Shown: positions 12,835 to 25,600, numbered from the stretch's first letter. The stretch: DNA of 64,000 bases from Allodiplogaster sudhausi (GCA_945643635.1 CALZFC010000005.1:2775001-2839000), one strand, 5' to 3'. Translations and numbers: made by a program. The notes: generated from the sequence alone by a model not told the origin.

Positions 12835-13010
12835 CTCTCTCTCGCTCTCTCTCTCTCTCTCTCCGTAGCGCGCGCTCTCTCTCTCCCTCTCTTTCTCTTT
12901 ATCCCTCTCTATGTACATATCTCACTATATCTTTCTTTCTCGCTCTCTCTCTCGCTTTTGTTCGCTCTCTCTCTCTCTTTCTCTCTCTCTCGCTCTCTTT
13001 CTCTCTATCT

Positions 13011-13043
<33 letters not shown>

Positions 13044-13165
13044 TTCGTTCGATTATCTCTCTCTCCCTCTCGCTCTTTCTCTTTCTCTTTTTTTTCTCTC
13101 TCTCGCTTTCGTTCTATCTCTCTCTCTCTCCCGCTCTGTCATTCTCTCTCACTTTCTCGTTGCAG
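12835..13165. repeat. TC-rich microsatellite block
   Basis: About 330 bases of (TC)n, broken by TTTC, GCTC and ATCTC words, lie downstream of the str-like receptor. Predicted frames here read as poly-Ser/Leu and are artefacts of the repeat. Confidence 0.95.
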
Positions 13166-13619
13166 AGCAATGAATATTTTACCGAAACTTCGATGCTCTC
13201 AATAGCTCATTTACTTCGCGTGATCGATGGAAGTATTCTCCGTCGAAATTACACTTTCATAAATACATATATTCATTTAAACTGGTACCAATTGTCCTAT
13301 TTGCATCTGAATAAACATAACTTTTCACTCTATTTTCTTAATCGTTTTAACATGAAATTTGTTAAAGAAGTACGAATTCTATTTTTCTAACAATAAGAAG
13401 AGTTCGTAAACTTGCTTTTCCCTCTAAAAACATGGTGCTTGCAAAAGGCCAAAAATGAGCTAGCTTTGATTTTGCAAACACGTGGCGAGAGTGGAGCTAG
13501 AAGAGCCATACAAGCACTGATTCCATGGACAACCCGCAGTCAAAGGGCAGCTGCCACGGAGACCGAGGCATCACGTGGCCAGAATTCCTTGCGCATTCAA
13601 CCACAAACAACTGCGAGCG

Positions 13620-16600
13620 ATGCAGCTACTACGGGCTGTCTTCTCAGGTTCTCTCAAAATCGTTCAAGACGGGAACTAAACTTTATGCCATTTGTTCTCT
13701 GCATCTCTTAAAGTTGTATGTTTGTAAAAAAAAAACCTAAATCAATCTCCTTTCAGTTCTCATGATCTGTACTACTGCTCGGGGAATCTCGAGTAAGTAT
13801 GGCACTTCTCAGTAATTATATATCCAAGCACATATCCATATTGATTTATCGTTGAAACTCTGCTCATTTCAGCATGTAGTACATGCTACAGTCCAACTGT
13901 AACCGATCTTTGCATCACTGGTGGCAACTGCATGAATTCATACATTAGCATCACTGGAGGTACATATATTTCAGCTTTACCGAGACAATTAATAAATAAA
14001 AATTTTAATAAAATAATTATAGCTGGCTTCACCTCCTGTGATATTGGCTGCAGCACCGGAACATTGATGGTCGGTTCACTCCGCATACTGAAAATGAATG
14101 GGGTAATGGGGTGCATATTAAGATCCAAACAAAAGCGGGCGAGTGGAAGAAGCCGACCCGCCAGAGTGGCTCGACTAGCGTGTCGTCTGGTTGTGTATGG
14201 GAATACGTGATGGCCGACGGCTCCACCGTATCTTCTCCCTTCACTGAGCAAGCAACGGCTGTCTGCGTCGTCCGTCAGTCAAACAATCATAGAAATACGG
14301 AATGGAGATTATGCAGTATCTAGGTTTTGTTCCTTAGATGGCTTGAAAGAAACTGCAGTCGCCTTCAGGATTTCCTCCGACCACCACTACCACTTCGACT
14401 ACAGCGGAGCCGACTACAACCACCACCGAAGAAACAACTACGACAACTGAAGAGACAACTACGACAACTGAAGAGACAACCACAACCACTGAAGAAACAA
14501 CCACAACCACAGATGAGACGACGTCTTCTGCAGAGACTACAACATCTACTGAAGAACAGACAACCACAATCACTGAAGAGCCCATGACGTCAACCACGTC
14601 TGAAGAATCTTCGACCACTTCGACTGAGGAACCATCGACCACAACTGAGGAAGATACGACCACATCTGACAGAGAGGAGACAACAACTACTGAAGAAGAA
14701 AAGACATCCACAACAACTGAAGAGCAGACCACGACAACCAAAGAGGACGCAACCACGACAGAAGAGAAAACTCCGCTGATAGGGATCCCGCAAGAGATCA
14801 CCACTGAAGAAGATGAGGCTGAGACAACTGAGGAACACGCAGCACACACGAGTTCTTCTCCAAGGACACCAATGCCCAAGCCGAATACTTCAGGCGAAAG
14901 GTAAGCCGCGTACGGATTCTTGTATGGCGAAATTGAATGAAATTGTAGTGAAAGATGCACATCATACATCACGGCTGACGGCGTGGTCTACCCGAATCGA
15001 TGTGTTGTGGAGGACAAGTCCGCGTTGTGCTTCGAGTCGGACGAGCAAGAAAAGATGTGCAGTTGCTCTGCCGGATTTACTGACATCTTCTGCGGCATGC
15101 GTCAGTATTTTGGCACATACTCGTAATTTAAAAGGCAACATTAACCTGGACCCAAATCACAATTATATATACAAAACATCATACATCTGCACAGTTGAGT
15201 TATACTCAAGGCGAATATTTCAGGTGTTGCTACTCTTGACAAAGTCAAATCCCTAATGGGCAACGACACAAGTCCAGAGCAAATCATGAATGTGAGACTT
15301 ACGTTAAAAAGTGTGCAGATACATACATATGCGTACATATAGTACATACATACATACAGTAACGCTCAACATTATTGGGTCCGATATTAATAATATTAAT
15401 AATATTAATATAAATAATATGAACTGGAATAGCTCGCTGAATAAGCATTTTCGTGACATTTCCTTTGTGTGTTAACCTATTTCGACCACGGAGAATACGA
15501 CCGTGAAAACCGTTTACCAAAAGATTCATAAATGACAGATATCTTACATTTTTTGAGTTTACTGCATTTAACACAGGCCTGGTGGTGATTTTTGCTGAGA
15601 AAAGATGTTGGCTCGAGCAGCCAGGCCTACAAACTACAAAAACAAAAAAGTTTTTTGGAACGCTTCTAGCTTATTCTGATCTTGTTCTTTTGTTTTGTTT
15701 GAGTTTCTCATTTAGTTTATGTGTAAACGATAAGAAAATTCAAAGAGAGCTTTTCTCTAGAGGGCGGCAAAAACGTATTCTCCACCTGGTGTCGAACCCA
15801 GGATCTCAAGACTCCCAGCCTAACGCTTCCGCAATACACTACAAACGCCTAGATCGAAATGATGATACCTTTCTTTTGACAGCGATGACTGCTTCCCAAT
15901 GCCTCACCATTACCAGGCTGATAGTGATGCTTGGGAATATCGTTATCGTTGGTCTAATAACGATATTTCCTAGCATCACTATCAGCCTGGTAATGGTGAG
16001 GCATTGGGAAGCAGTCATCGCTGTCAAAAGAAAGGTATCATCATTTCGATCTAGGCATTTGTAGTGTATTGCGGAAGCGTTTGGCTGGTGGTCTTGAGGT
16101 CCTGGTTCGAAACCCTGTGGAGAAAAAATTTTTGCCGCCCTCTAGAGAAAATCTCTCTTTGAATTTTCTTATCGTTTACACATAAACTAAATGAGAAACT
16201 CAAACAAAACAAAAGAATAAGATCAGAAAAAGCTAGAAGCGTTCCAAAAAACTTTTTCGTTTTTGTAGTTTGTAGGCCTGGCTGCTCGAGCCAACATCTT
16301 TTCTCAGCAAAAATCACCACCAGGCCTGTGTTAAATGCAGTAAACTCAAAAAATGTAGGATATCTGTCATTTATGAATCTTTTGGTAAACGGTTTTCACG
16401 GTCGTATTCTCCGTGGTCGAAATAGGTTAACATACAAAGGAAATGGCACGAAAATGCTTATTCAGCGAGCTATTCCAATTCATATTATTTATATTAATAT
16501 AATTAATATAATTAATATTATTAATATTATTAATATCGGACCCAATAATGTTGAGCGGGACTGTATGTATGTTTGCAAAAACACTGATAAAAAACTCATT

Positions 16601-18215
16601 TGAGATGGTGAACGAATCGAAGAATCTGCTTGGTGGCTTCAACGAGAAGATGCCCGCGTTGTTGTCAAATCTCGACGGAACGGAGAGATCAGCGCTGAGT
16701 TGGACGATCGATGACGTCATTGAGTCGGCTGCCTTTGATGATACTCCCCTAGACATTCGGTATGCTGGAACATTCAATATGATCATTTGATGCGGGCATG
16801 TTTAGCAAGTCATTCTACCCGATCTATGATCCTTCTCTGGGAAATTGCTTCTCTTTCAATCACCGTAAATATGACAAGCCGTACAAGGTAACGAATATTG
16901 GACGAAACGGCGGTTAGTATAAAGAGAACAGAAACTAAAGCTGGAGAGTGAGGATACATAGATACAGAGAGAGAAAGGGGCAGAAAGAAAAAAGGGTGAA
17001 TTTCTAGGGTTGTCCGTTCGTGTGAAAGTGAATACAACTGAATTGACTCCCTGGACTGAGAAGGCGTCTGTCCTTGTCTTTGTCCATCCACATGGTTCGG
17101 ATATCTTCAAAGAGAGCAAATCATTTGCTGCACGAGCTGGTGATATTCAGCTTATCACAATTGCTAAGCAGGTAAGGTACATATCATTTAAAGTTGACAT
17201 GGTAGAAAGCAAAACTGACCTGTGATTTGAGATCATCGTCAAGAAAATGAGTGATGGCTGGCTAGACAAATGCGCAAAGTCAACGTCAGACGCTCAGTCT
17301 TACTACTTTCCCGGAGGATACAGTGTTGATGTAAGTGGTTAGCGTGTGGTATTCCAAGAGAGACATTCTCATAAGCAGGGTTGCTTCCGTTCGTGCTACC
17401 AGGACGTGGTTCTCAAGAAGTGCGGTTGTATGGATGGCTCCTATCGGGTTCCTAAAGATCGCAACGTCACGGTATGCAACATCAGCCAGCGTATGTTTCT
17501 TAAGAATTCTTATTAGTTGCCCTGTTTTTCCTGAGAACAAGAATGATTTAATTGAGCAAATCGAACTACTATAAAAATTCTTGACAACTCTTCAGAGAAA
17601 TGCCTGGAAAAGGTAAGCTCAACCAGCGGGGACATTGCGAAGTGGCCAGAGTGCCGTTGCCCTCAGCCATGCGAGAGTACCGAGTACATGTTCAGCTGGT
17701 CACGAGCACTTCTCTCCAGAAGTGTTCGTTCTTATTTCTTAGAATATTACTGAAAGGCTTAAAGATCTCCGTATTTCTACTTTGGAAGAGAGAATGAGAG
17801 ACTCATTAGACGTGCGCATATTTACAGACAATGGGATGCATTCAAGATAACTGCACTGGTGCTGCTGCCTTTCATGTCAGCAAACGAAACATTACCAGAT
17901 GTAGTATCTGCCTTTCATGCTAACATCATTTCAGGCCGACCTCTACGTCAGCTTCGCGACACCAGAGATTGAGTTGAACATTGAAGAACCAGCAATGAAC
18001 GTCAGTTCCCTCATGATTGACTTCCCATTCTGACCTTTCTCCAATCTCTGCAGATCGCTCGCTTCATGATCCAAGTGGGATCTCAGGGAAGCATGGTCAT
18101 CGGTCTCTCGGTGGTTGTTCCCATCGAGTTCACTCTTCTCACTATTGCACTAGTCAAGATCTTCGCATGGAGAGCAAGCATCAAGAAGACACAAAGACAT
18201 GATGAAAGTACCTAG
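13620..18215 (+). CDS. EGAS-like DEG/ENaC protein A (EGF + ASC domains)
   Basis: Seventeen exons (13620-13647, 13757-13792, 13873-13959, 14023-14069, 14123-14273, 14369-14900, 14955-15100, 15224-15291, 16605-16759, 16806-16912, 17008-17171, 17232-17330, 17379-17490, 17596-17723, 17828-17875, 17935-18000, 18054-18215) join in phase to 711 aa. Order: signal peptide (MQLLRAVFSVLMICTTARG); Cys-rich domain (CSTCYSP, CDIGCSTG, SSGCVWEY); a ~175-residue TTEE-type mucin-like stalk; an EGF-like module ending MCSCSAGFTDIFCG; and the DEG/ENaC ectodomain (GNCFSFN, GLSVRVKVN, GCFRSCYQDVVLKKCGC, ECRCPQPCESTEY). A C-terminal membrane segment follows (VGSQGSMVIGLSVVVPIEF) with the GLS motif at the usual filter site. 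In C. elegans, EGAS proteins combine EGF and ASC domains. Intron 8 carries a 1.2 kb foldback element. A homotypic channel role is inference, since no first TM segment was found. Confidence 0.85.
15357..16563. mobile_element. Tc1/mariner-like foldback element (1.2 kb palindrome)
   Basis: Starts CAGTAACGCTCAACATTATT and ends with the near reverse complement (AATAATGTTGAGCGGGACTG), flanked by TA on both sides. The two halves are inverted copies along nearly the whole length, meeting near 15950. No transposase frame is seen, so it is non-autonomous. It lies within intron 8 of EGAS-like gene A. Both arms contain a tRNA-like segment with a GGTTCGA-type B-box core. Confidence 0.85.
15775..15855 (-). 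repeat. tRNA-derived (SINE-like) segment inside foldback, left arm
   Basis: Read on the minus strand, this segment has a TAGTGTATTGCGGAAGCG stretch resembling an A box. About 30 bases later comes GGGTTCGACACC, close to the B-box consensus GGTTCGANTCC. A diverged inverted counterpart lies at about 16055-16120 in the other arm. It does not fold as a clean complete tRNA by eye, so it is called tRNA-like only. Confidence 0.5.
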
Positions 18216-18636
18216 GAGCGGATAACAAGACTTCACCTCAAACGATATATTTTCGTCAACGTACATATTGTCTGGATGAAGAGATAAAGCGTTTTTGTTT
18301 GAACAAGATCAGCGCATTTACGAAATTATTTCCTGATATCATCTAAAGAATGCGATGACACATCCGAGACTAACTTCTAGAAGACAGTTTGGCACAACTC
18401 TCCGCTGACATGGAGACATGAATGGAGAGTATCCGCATGGGAGCAAAAGCGAAAAGAAAATGAGAAGGAAAGAGATAGATAAAGGAAGAGAATGAGGGCA
18501 TAGAAAGTTCTTGCGAGACTAGTAAATCAAAGGCTCGCCTGCAGGGGCATACCCTTGAAGTCAAGGTGACGCCCTTTTGACTTCGACAGCTTTACTTCAG
18601 TGGCTGATCTCTCAGCAGCGGCTTCCTTCCACAGGA

Positions 18637-21600
18637 ATGTCGCTTCTCGGCGTCGCCTTCTTCGGTTTGTTTCAATCATTTAGGAGGAAAATTGAAATTG
18701 TCTACATTAACTTCAATCCGTTTTAATTTGATTCGTTGTTAATTGCCGCGCATGCCATATGCAGTGACGCTCATAAGAGCTCGGAATTCAGGTATTTTGG
18801 ACAAAACTTTTTTTGCGGAATGACGAATTTTAATTAAATTTTAAGGGTTACTTACTTATAGTCAGACTTCGTGAAGCAGAATATAAATTTCACTAATCTA
18901 CGACTGAACGAAAAATAAATCGAGATTTTCGTACAGCAAAAAAATAAAATAAAATTCAACCTCCCCATAAAAAGTTTTGTCTAAAAATCTGAATTCCGAG
19001 TTTTCAAGAGCACCACTGTAATTTCAGTTATGGTGAACTGCGACACTGCGTGGAGCATCGTAGGTAAGCGAATCGTGTTTTACTCAACTGCATATTTATA
19101 TATGTTTTTTTTCGAACGCAATGGACATACCGATGCTTTAACTTACACAAAATATGTACTCTATGTATGCACATGAAACATTCATGAGTGACTTTCATAT
19201 ATACATACATACATATGAAATGTTTCCTCCCTTCTCATATTATGAGAATGCAAACTGGCTCTACGTCAGAATGCGAATCCTGCAATTTACCGACCGATGC
19301 GGGAGTTTGCGACGAAGGAGCGGTCTGCGACAACAATTACCTCACCATTGAATACCGTACTCAATCAATAGAGATCATTATTCTTAACATATTAAGGCTA
19401 TTTTCAGGGTCAGCGGCAAGATGTGATCTCTTCTGCGGATTAGGAACTCTCATTGTCAGCATATGGATATGCATTGTTATTTAGTGCGGTAGTTGTTTGT
19501 TTACCTTTGCTAGGTGAGGGAGAGGCACTGCTGCTATCAAAGTCTCTCACAGAGTTAAATATCAACGTATATAATAGACATTCACATAACATAGATATAC
19601 ACGGCAAGCGTCTTCGAAGCCCCGGTTTCTGTGATTGGAACGCCAGGAGAGAACGACTGCACGTGGAACTACACGATGGAGGACGAGAGAGTCGTCTCTT
19701 CTGACTGGGTCATGAGTGCAACCGCACTTTGTGTCCTCGGTCAGTCACTAGAACTGCACACATTGCAATCAACAATCAAGTCAAACCTGTTACATCAAAA
19801 GCGTGGCACACTTCCCTAAAAATTTTCCCAGACGCACTAAAAATTTTCTTCTTATCACACGCTGTTGACAAAAGAGCACGGTGTTGTTCAGCTGCGTCTG
19901 TTCATACAATCATTTACTGATGACTTTACAAAAAATCAAGTTTAAGAGTTTCCGAATACAACACGCACAACGACAACTGCTGAACCGGCCACTGCGAGAA
20001 CTACCACGGAGGAGACAACAACCACCGAGGAGGCTACGTCATCTTCTGAAGCAGACTTCACGACCACCACTGAAGAAACCAGTGACGAGCCAAGCACGAT
20101 TGTCTCATCAACAGAGCTTCCCACAATGGAGATTAAAGAGACAACAGAGCAGGAGGGAATTCCCTTGACCGATAGTACCGCTGCAGCAGTCAATACATCT
20201 TCTGTGAGCACTGCTTCGTCTTCCACTGATGCAATAGAACCGATGAAGAATGCCAGTGAAGACAGGTAAGCCTATTCAATGTTAATCCTGGATTCAAACA
20301 GAGATCCATAATTCTATTCTATCATCTGTTGAAGGTGCACAACATACATTGCCGCCAATGGAGAAAAGCATCCGAATCGCTGTGTCGTGAATGACAAGTC
20401 TGCCCTCTGCTTTGAATCGGATGTACAGCTGAAGATGTGTAATTGCTCGCCCGGATACATCGATATCTTCTGTGGCTTACGTCAGAAACCTCGTTTATTA
20501 AACTATCGGTTAAGAAAGAACTACAAAATAAAAATTGAGGGAGTTCTATTTTTGCAGGCGTTGATGCACTCGAAAAAGTTAAATCGTTGTTAGGAAACGA
20601 CTCCAACCCAGGGCAAATCATTAGCGTTAGATTGACCCGAATATATAAAATATAACTTTAAAATTCTCTCCGAGATGGTGACCGAATCGAAGAGTCTGCT
20701 TGGCGGTTTCAACGAAAAGATGCCAGCGTTGTTGTAAAATCTCGACGGAACGGAGAGATCAGCGTTGAGTTGGACTATCGATGACGTCATTGAATCGGCT
20801 GCTTTCGATGATACTCCGCTGGATATACGGTAGGCTTGGAAAATGCATAAACTCCTTTGTGATAAGAGCTGTTTAGAAAGTCATTCTATCCGATTTACGA
20901 TCCTTCACTAGGAAATTGCTTTTCCTTCAATAACCGTAAATATGCTAGGCCATACAAGGTGACGAATATTGGACGAAACAGCGGTTAGTTCAGTTTATAG
21001 CACGGGAATGAAGGGGGGGCGTAAAGGTCAAAATGATCATCATTCAGGCTTGTCAGTCCGAGTGAAAGTGAACACAAGTGAACTGACTCCCTGGACAGAG
21101 AAGGCTTCCGTGCTCGTCTTTGTGCATCCACACGGTTCTGATGTCTTCAAAGAGAGCAAATCGTTTGCCGCGCGGGCTGGAGAAGTGCAGACTGTAAACA
21201 TTGTAAAACAGGTGGATGAATGCTTGTATGGTGGAGAAAACAGATTACATGTGACTTGAGGTAATCACCAAGAAGATGAACGATAATTGGCTGGACAAGT
21301 GTGCAAAGTCAATTGCGGACGCTCAGTCTTACTACTTCCCTGGAGGGTACAGTGTAGATGTCAGTACGTAGACGAATATATCAGTAGGGTCAGAATAGTC
21401 GGAATTGTTATTGCTGTGAAAGGCTTTGTGGACTCAGGGCTGCCTCCGTTCCTGCTACCAGGACGTGGTTCTCAAGAAGTGTGGTTGCATGGACGGCTCC
21501 TATCGGATTCCCAAGGATCGCAACGTCTCTTTATGCAACATAAATCAATGTTGGAAAAAAATCAATGTCCATAAATTCCGTAAACAAATAATTTATATAA

Positions 21601-21971
21601 TACATAACTTCATAGTGCGATGTGTCGATCAAGTGCCATGTCGGTTCGTTTTAAAATCCCTGCTTCAAAAATTTTCCCGTCTAATAACTCTGTTTGCTCC
21701 ACACCTCAGAAAACAAAATATGTAGCTCAGGGAATGAATTTAAATTATATTGCGGATCTCCAATCTTTTTGCTGTTAAGAGATGGAAATAGAAACGGTTC
21801 CTGATTAATCTTGTTACGTAGATCGGTCGTTTCATGATTCTTGCGGGCTCACAAGGCAGCATGGTGATGGGGATCTCGTTGATTGTGCCCCTCGAGTTTG
21901 CTATTCTTTTATTTGCTCTTCTCAAGATCTTCACTAGAACTGGCAGCAAAGGAACGACATCCAAATCTTAA
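18637..21971 (+). pseudogene. EGAS-like DEG/ENaC gene B, broken
   Basis: Same layout as gene A. It has a signal peptide (MSLLGVAFFVMVNCDTAWS), Cys-rich domain (CESCNLPTD, CDLFCGLG, NDCTWNYT), Thr/Glu stalk (19960-20265), EGF-like module (CNCSPGYIDIFCG), ectodomain and C-terminal segment (AGSQGSMVMGISLIVPLEF) ending at 21971. Two lesions are visible. A TAA stop at 20735-20737 replaces the TCA serine found in the other three paralogues. After the CVDQV start of the second Cys-rich exon, the sequence corresponding to the WP-C-C-PQ-C segment and the following TMGC and ADL exons is missing. Most other exons remain open and well conserved, so loss looks recent. A truncated secreted product cannot be excluded. 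Confidence 0.8.
18762..19018. mobile_element. MITE-like element in intron 1 of gene B
   Basis: Ends are CAGTGACGCTCATAAGAGCT and, inverted, CAGTGGTGCTCTTGAAAACT. The inverted similarity continues inward through CTCGGAATTCAG and ACAAAACTTTTT. TA follows the right end; the left flank is degenerate (TG). The size (257 bases) and CAGTG termini suggest a mariner-like MITE. Confidence 0.7.
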
Positions 21972-22646
21972 TATCCTGGATATTCTTCTTTATAATTCGC
22001 CACAATTACTTTGCATAAACTGTTTTTATTACAGCAGGCACAATAGCTAGCATACACGTATCTTCGCTAAAGACTAACCGTGAATAGATATCCGAACACT
22101 GAGAATTATTGAATTTAGAGAGATTCGACAATTTACAGGAATGGAATGAGTACTATTCTTGATTTCTATTCTCTTTTGATTTCCTACTTAAATGATACTG
22201 TTAATATGATGGTTTGATTACCCAAATTTGGGGAGATAAAGGTGACGTCTGTAAAGTCTCGCTGGAATGTGTTCTAACTGGAAAAGACTATGTATGCCGA
22301 GAACCGAAATCACTTCCAGACAGCCACCACGAAACATCCGCTGAATGGTCTGCGTAAGGACTCTGCTTCTCTGAACACGATCAAGTCCTATTCGAAAAGT
22401 TCGACGCTTTCTTTTCCGTTTTCATATTTTGTAAATGGTCGAAGCACCCTAATTGATTTTCGAGAACGACTCGTCAAAAACATTATCGTTACAAAGAAAA
22501 GTTCTCGAATATTCCCGTGACATGGGGTCTGTTTGCTTCAAGTGCCAAGGCGCCACTGGCAACCTTCGTTCCACCTCCTGACAAAACAAGAGCCAAGGAG
22601 ATGGCTCATTGTCAGCCTATTCCTTCTTCCGTTCTTTACACAACCA

Positions 22647-25600
22647 TGCCGAAACTCTTGCTCTTCATCTTTGCAGGTTACTCTCATTAAGTGGATAAAT
22701 TGTTAATGAAAGTATCCAGTTTTTACTTACATAAAAACATTATGCTTTCAGCTCTTGTGAATACTGATGTAGCACGGAGTGTATCAAGTAAGCGCAACTA
22801 TTATAAGCAATTAAAAATTCGCCTCCAGAATTCACAATCCATAAACATTAATTTCATATCTCTATATCTTTTACAGCATGCAGTGTCTGCAATACGCCCA
22901 CCTTCCCATCATGCATTCCCGATGGCTTCTGTGATAACGCATACCTTGTGATTGAAGGCCGTTAGTACAACTAAAACTGACCATAGAGTTATTTTCTGAG
23001 AATGTTTTCCTATTTCAGTTAGCATTGCGACATGTAACATCGCTTGCAAAGTGGGAACGTTAATGGTAAGATTATGAAGTCGCTTTCTTCCGAAATGTGT
23101 CATCTTAAATTATCATTCGTATGACCATTTAATATCGATCACACGAATCTGTTAATTTATGGAATCACATCTTTATATATGTATGTACATACCATGTGCA
23201 GAACGGATTAATTGACTACTGTATAGATCGTGACGAAAGATGGAGAGTGGCTGAAGCCGGCGCAGCAGACTGGAACACCTGGAATCAGCGGTTGTACATG
23301 GAAGTATACGTTGAGAAATAATTCAGTCATAAGTTCCATTTTCAACGAAACAGCTAATGCCGCGTGTGTTCTGAGTGAGTGACTAGCAATCTGGCATAAA
23401 TATTTTCGGGGGACTCTAACCAACCACGAATTCATTAGCAATTATTCATTCAACTCAGAATTCCCAACCACAACCTCTACTACTGAGAAGCCAATCAATA
23501 TCGAGGAGTCGACGGCGCTCCCGATCCAAAGAATTACATTGTGCATTGCAAGTTAGCCTGTTTGTACTTGAGAATTAGGCAATTGCTTTACGTTCTGCTA
23601 TTCACTACCAGACAGAAGCACAATTGTAGTGCATCTGTCTGGTAGTGAAGAGTAGCAAAGAGCATTACTTTACAACTAAAACAGTCAATGAGTTATCGAA
23701 CACCCATAGAATTCTCCTCGACGACACAAACAGCGTCTACTGAAACCCCATCTACTCTGGAGAAGACGGCGAGAACAACCGCAATGGCAACCGAAGAGGA
23801 AATAACAACGACAAGTGAGGAAGTGAGCGGAACAACAGAGCAGGCGATAATATCGACGACAACTGCCAAGGAGGATCAGGCTAAGACAGGACAACCGCTG
23901 GATGAGAAGACGACTCCAACCAAAGAGTCGACTTCTACAGAATATGCAACTACCCAGATGAAGACACTGCGGCCCAAGCCGAGCTCGACAGCTGAAAGGT
24001 ATATCTAATCAAAAACATTGGAATGATATCATACTTGTTTGAAAATAATTAGCATGCATAAAGATGCACAGCCTTCATCTCGGCCGAGGGAGTGAAGTAT
24101 CGGAATCGTTGTGTTGTGGAGGACAAATCTGCACTTTGCTTCGAAGCGGATGAGAAAGAGAAAATGTGCACTTGCTCGCATGGATTCAATGACGTTTTCT
24201 GCGGAATACGTCAGACAGTTTGCAAAAACATTTTTTCTTACATGGTTAAGGAAAGCTTCTAAATGCATATCACAGGGCTCGCAACTCTTGATAAAATCAA
24301 GGCTCTCATGGGCAATGACACCAACCCTGAGCAAATCATCCAGGTAAAAACTCGAATGTAAGTAGTCGATTTTGAAAACTAAATTAAATTTAAATCCGTT
24401 AGTACGTATATGTAGTTAGAGGAGGGCGTTCACCGAAAAATTATGTGATATTTCAAATTGCCGCGGCCCTTCGCACTCTCATTCGCTCGTGTTATTTTCA
24501 CGCAGCGGGTTTGTGCGACCCGGCGAAATAGAACGCGAGAATGAAAGTGAGGAATCACAGGGCAGACGCGGCAATTGGAACCTGCATTAAATATTTTTCG
24601 GTGATCGCCCTCCTTTAAGAAACCTTTGAGATGTTGAACGAATCGAAGAATCTGCTTGGCGGTTTTAACGAGAAGATGCCCGCGTTGTTGTCAAATCTCG
24701 ACGGAACGGTGAGATCAGCGCTGAGTTGGACGATAGATGACATCATTGAATCGGGTGCTTTCGATGATATTCCCCTTGACATACGGTATGCTGGCAATCT
24801 CAATAAACGGCAATACATCAGGCAAATCTAGGAAATCATTCTATCCCATCCATGATCCTTCATTGGGAACATGCTTCTCTTTCAACCATCGTAAATATGA
24901 CAAGCCGTACAAGATGACGAATATTGGACTAAACTCCGGTAGGTTGAGGCAGGGAGCGAGATTAAACACCGAAAAAGCGAGAGGTTTCAAGTTGCAGGCT
25001 TGTCAATTCGAGTGAAAGTAAATGGAACTGAAATGACGCCCTGGACGGAGAAAGCATCCGTCCTTGTGTTTATTCATCCGCATGGATCAGATGTGTTCAA
25101 AGAGAGCAAATCATTCTCAGCGCGAGCTGGAGATGTTCAATTAATCAAGATTGTCAAGCAGGTTTCCTTCTTATTAATTTATCGTCTATCATATCGCATG
25201 AATGGTTTAAGGTGATAACTAGGAAGATGAGTGATGGCTGGCTGGACAAATGTGCAAAGTCCACAGCAGACGCTCAGTCCTACTACTTTCCGGGCGCGTA
25301 CAGCGTAGACGTGCGTATACTGAGAATGAATGGAGAATTTTGTGGCTTGTAATGTGATACTACCATTGAAAGGGCTGCCTCCGTTCGTGCTACCAGGACG
25401 TGGTTCTCAAGAAGTGCGGTTGCATGGATGGCTCCTATCGGACTCCTACGGATCGCAATGTCACTCTCTGCAATATCAACCAATGTACGCGAGTCTAATA
25501 AAACTTAAGCTGAACAACTCTCGATAGTATTTGCCCTTTCGCTCTAAATAGAATACCATTCATTAGTGCGATGTGTCGACGACGTCGCAGCAAACAACGG

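Noticed and set aside
12911..13390. 159-residue Ser/Leu-rich plus-strand frame
   Set aside because: Low-complexity reading of a TC microsatellite; the non-repetitive tail shows no protein signature.
13690..13723. ATG CCA TTT exon with an in-frame TAA as a broken signal exon for gene A
   Set aside because: The upstream exon 13620-13647 supplies an intact signal peptide with the correct phase, so no lesion is needed.
13525..13740. Frame beginning MDNPQSKGSC with a possible cytoplasmic DEG/ENaC N-terminus (EFLAHSTT)
   Set aside because: It cannot be spliced in phase to the next exons of gene A, whereas the overlapping frame MQLLRAVFS joins in phase and gives a signal peptide like those of the paralogues.
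14334..14972. 212-residue minus-strand Val/Ser-rich frame
   Set aside because: Antisense of the Thr/Glu stalk of gene A; repetitive codons create an open complementary frame.
15582..16064. 160-residue frame inside the foldback element
   Set aside because: It reads across the palindrome centre and has a mirror frame on the other strand; no transposase motif is present.
22290..22520. Frame beginning MYAENRNHFQ with an FxxxTT-like stretch upstream of gene C
   Set aside because: Faint similarity to channel N-termini, but no hydrophobic segment follows and no phase-consistent splice to gene C was found.
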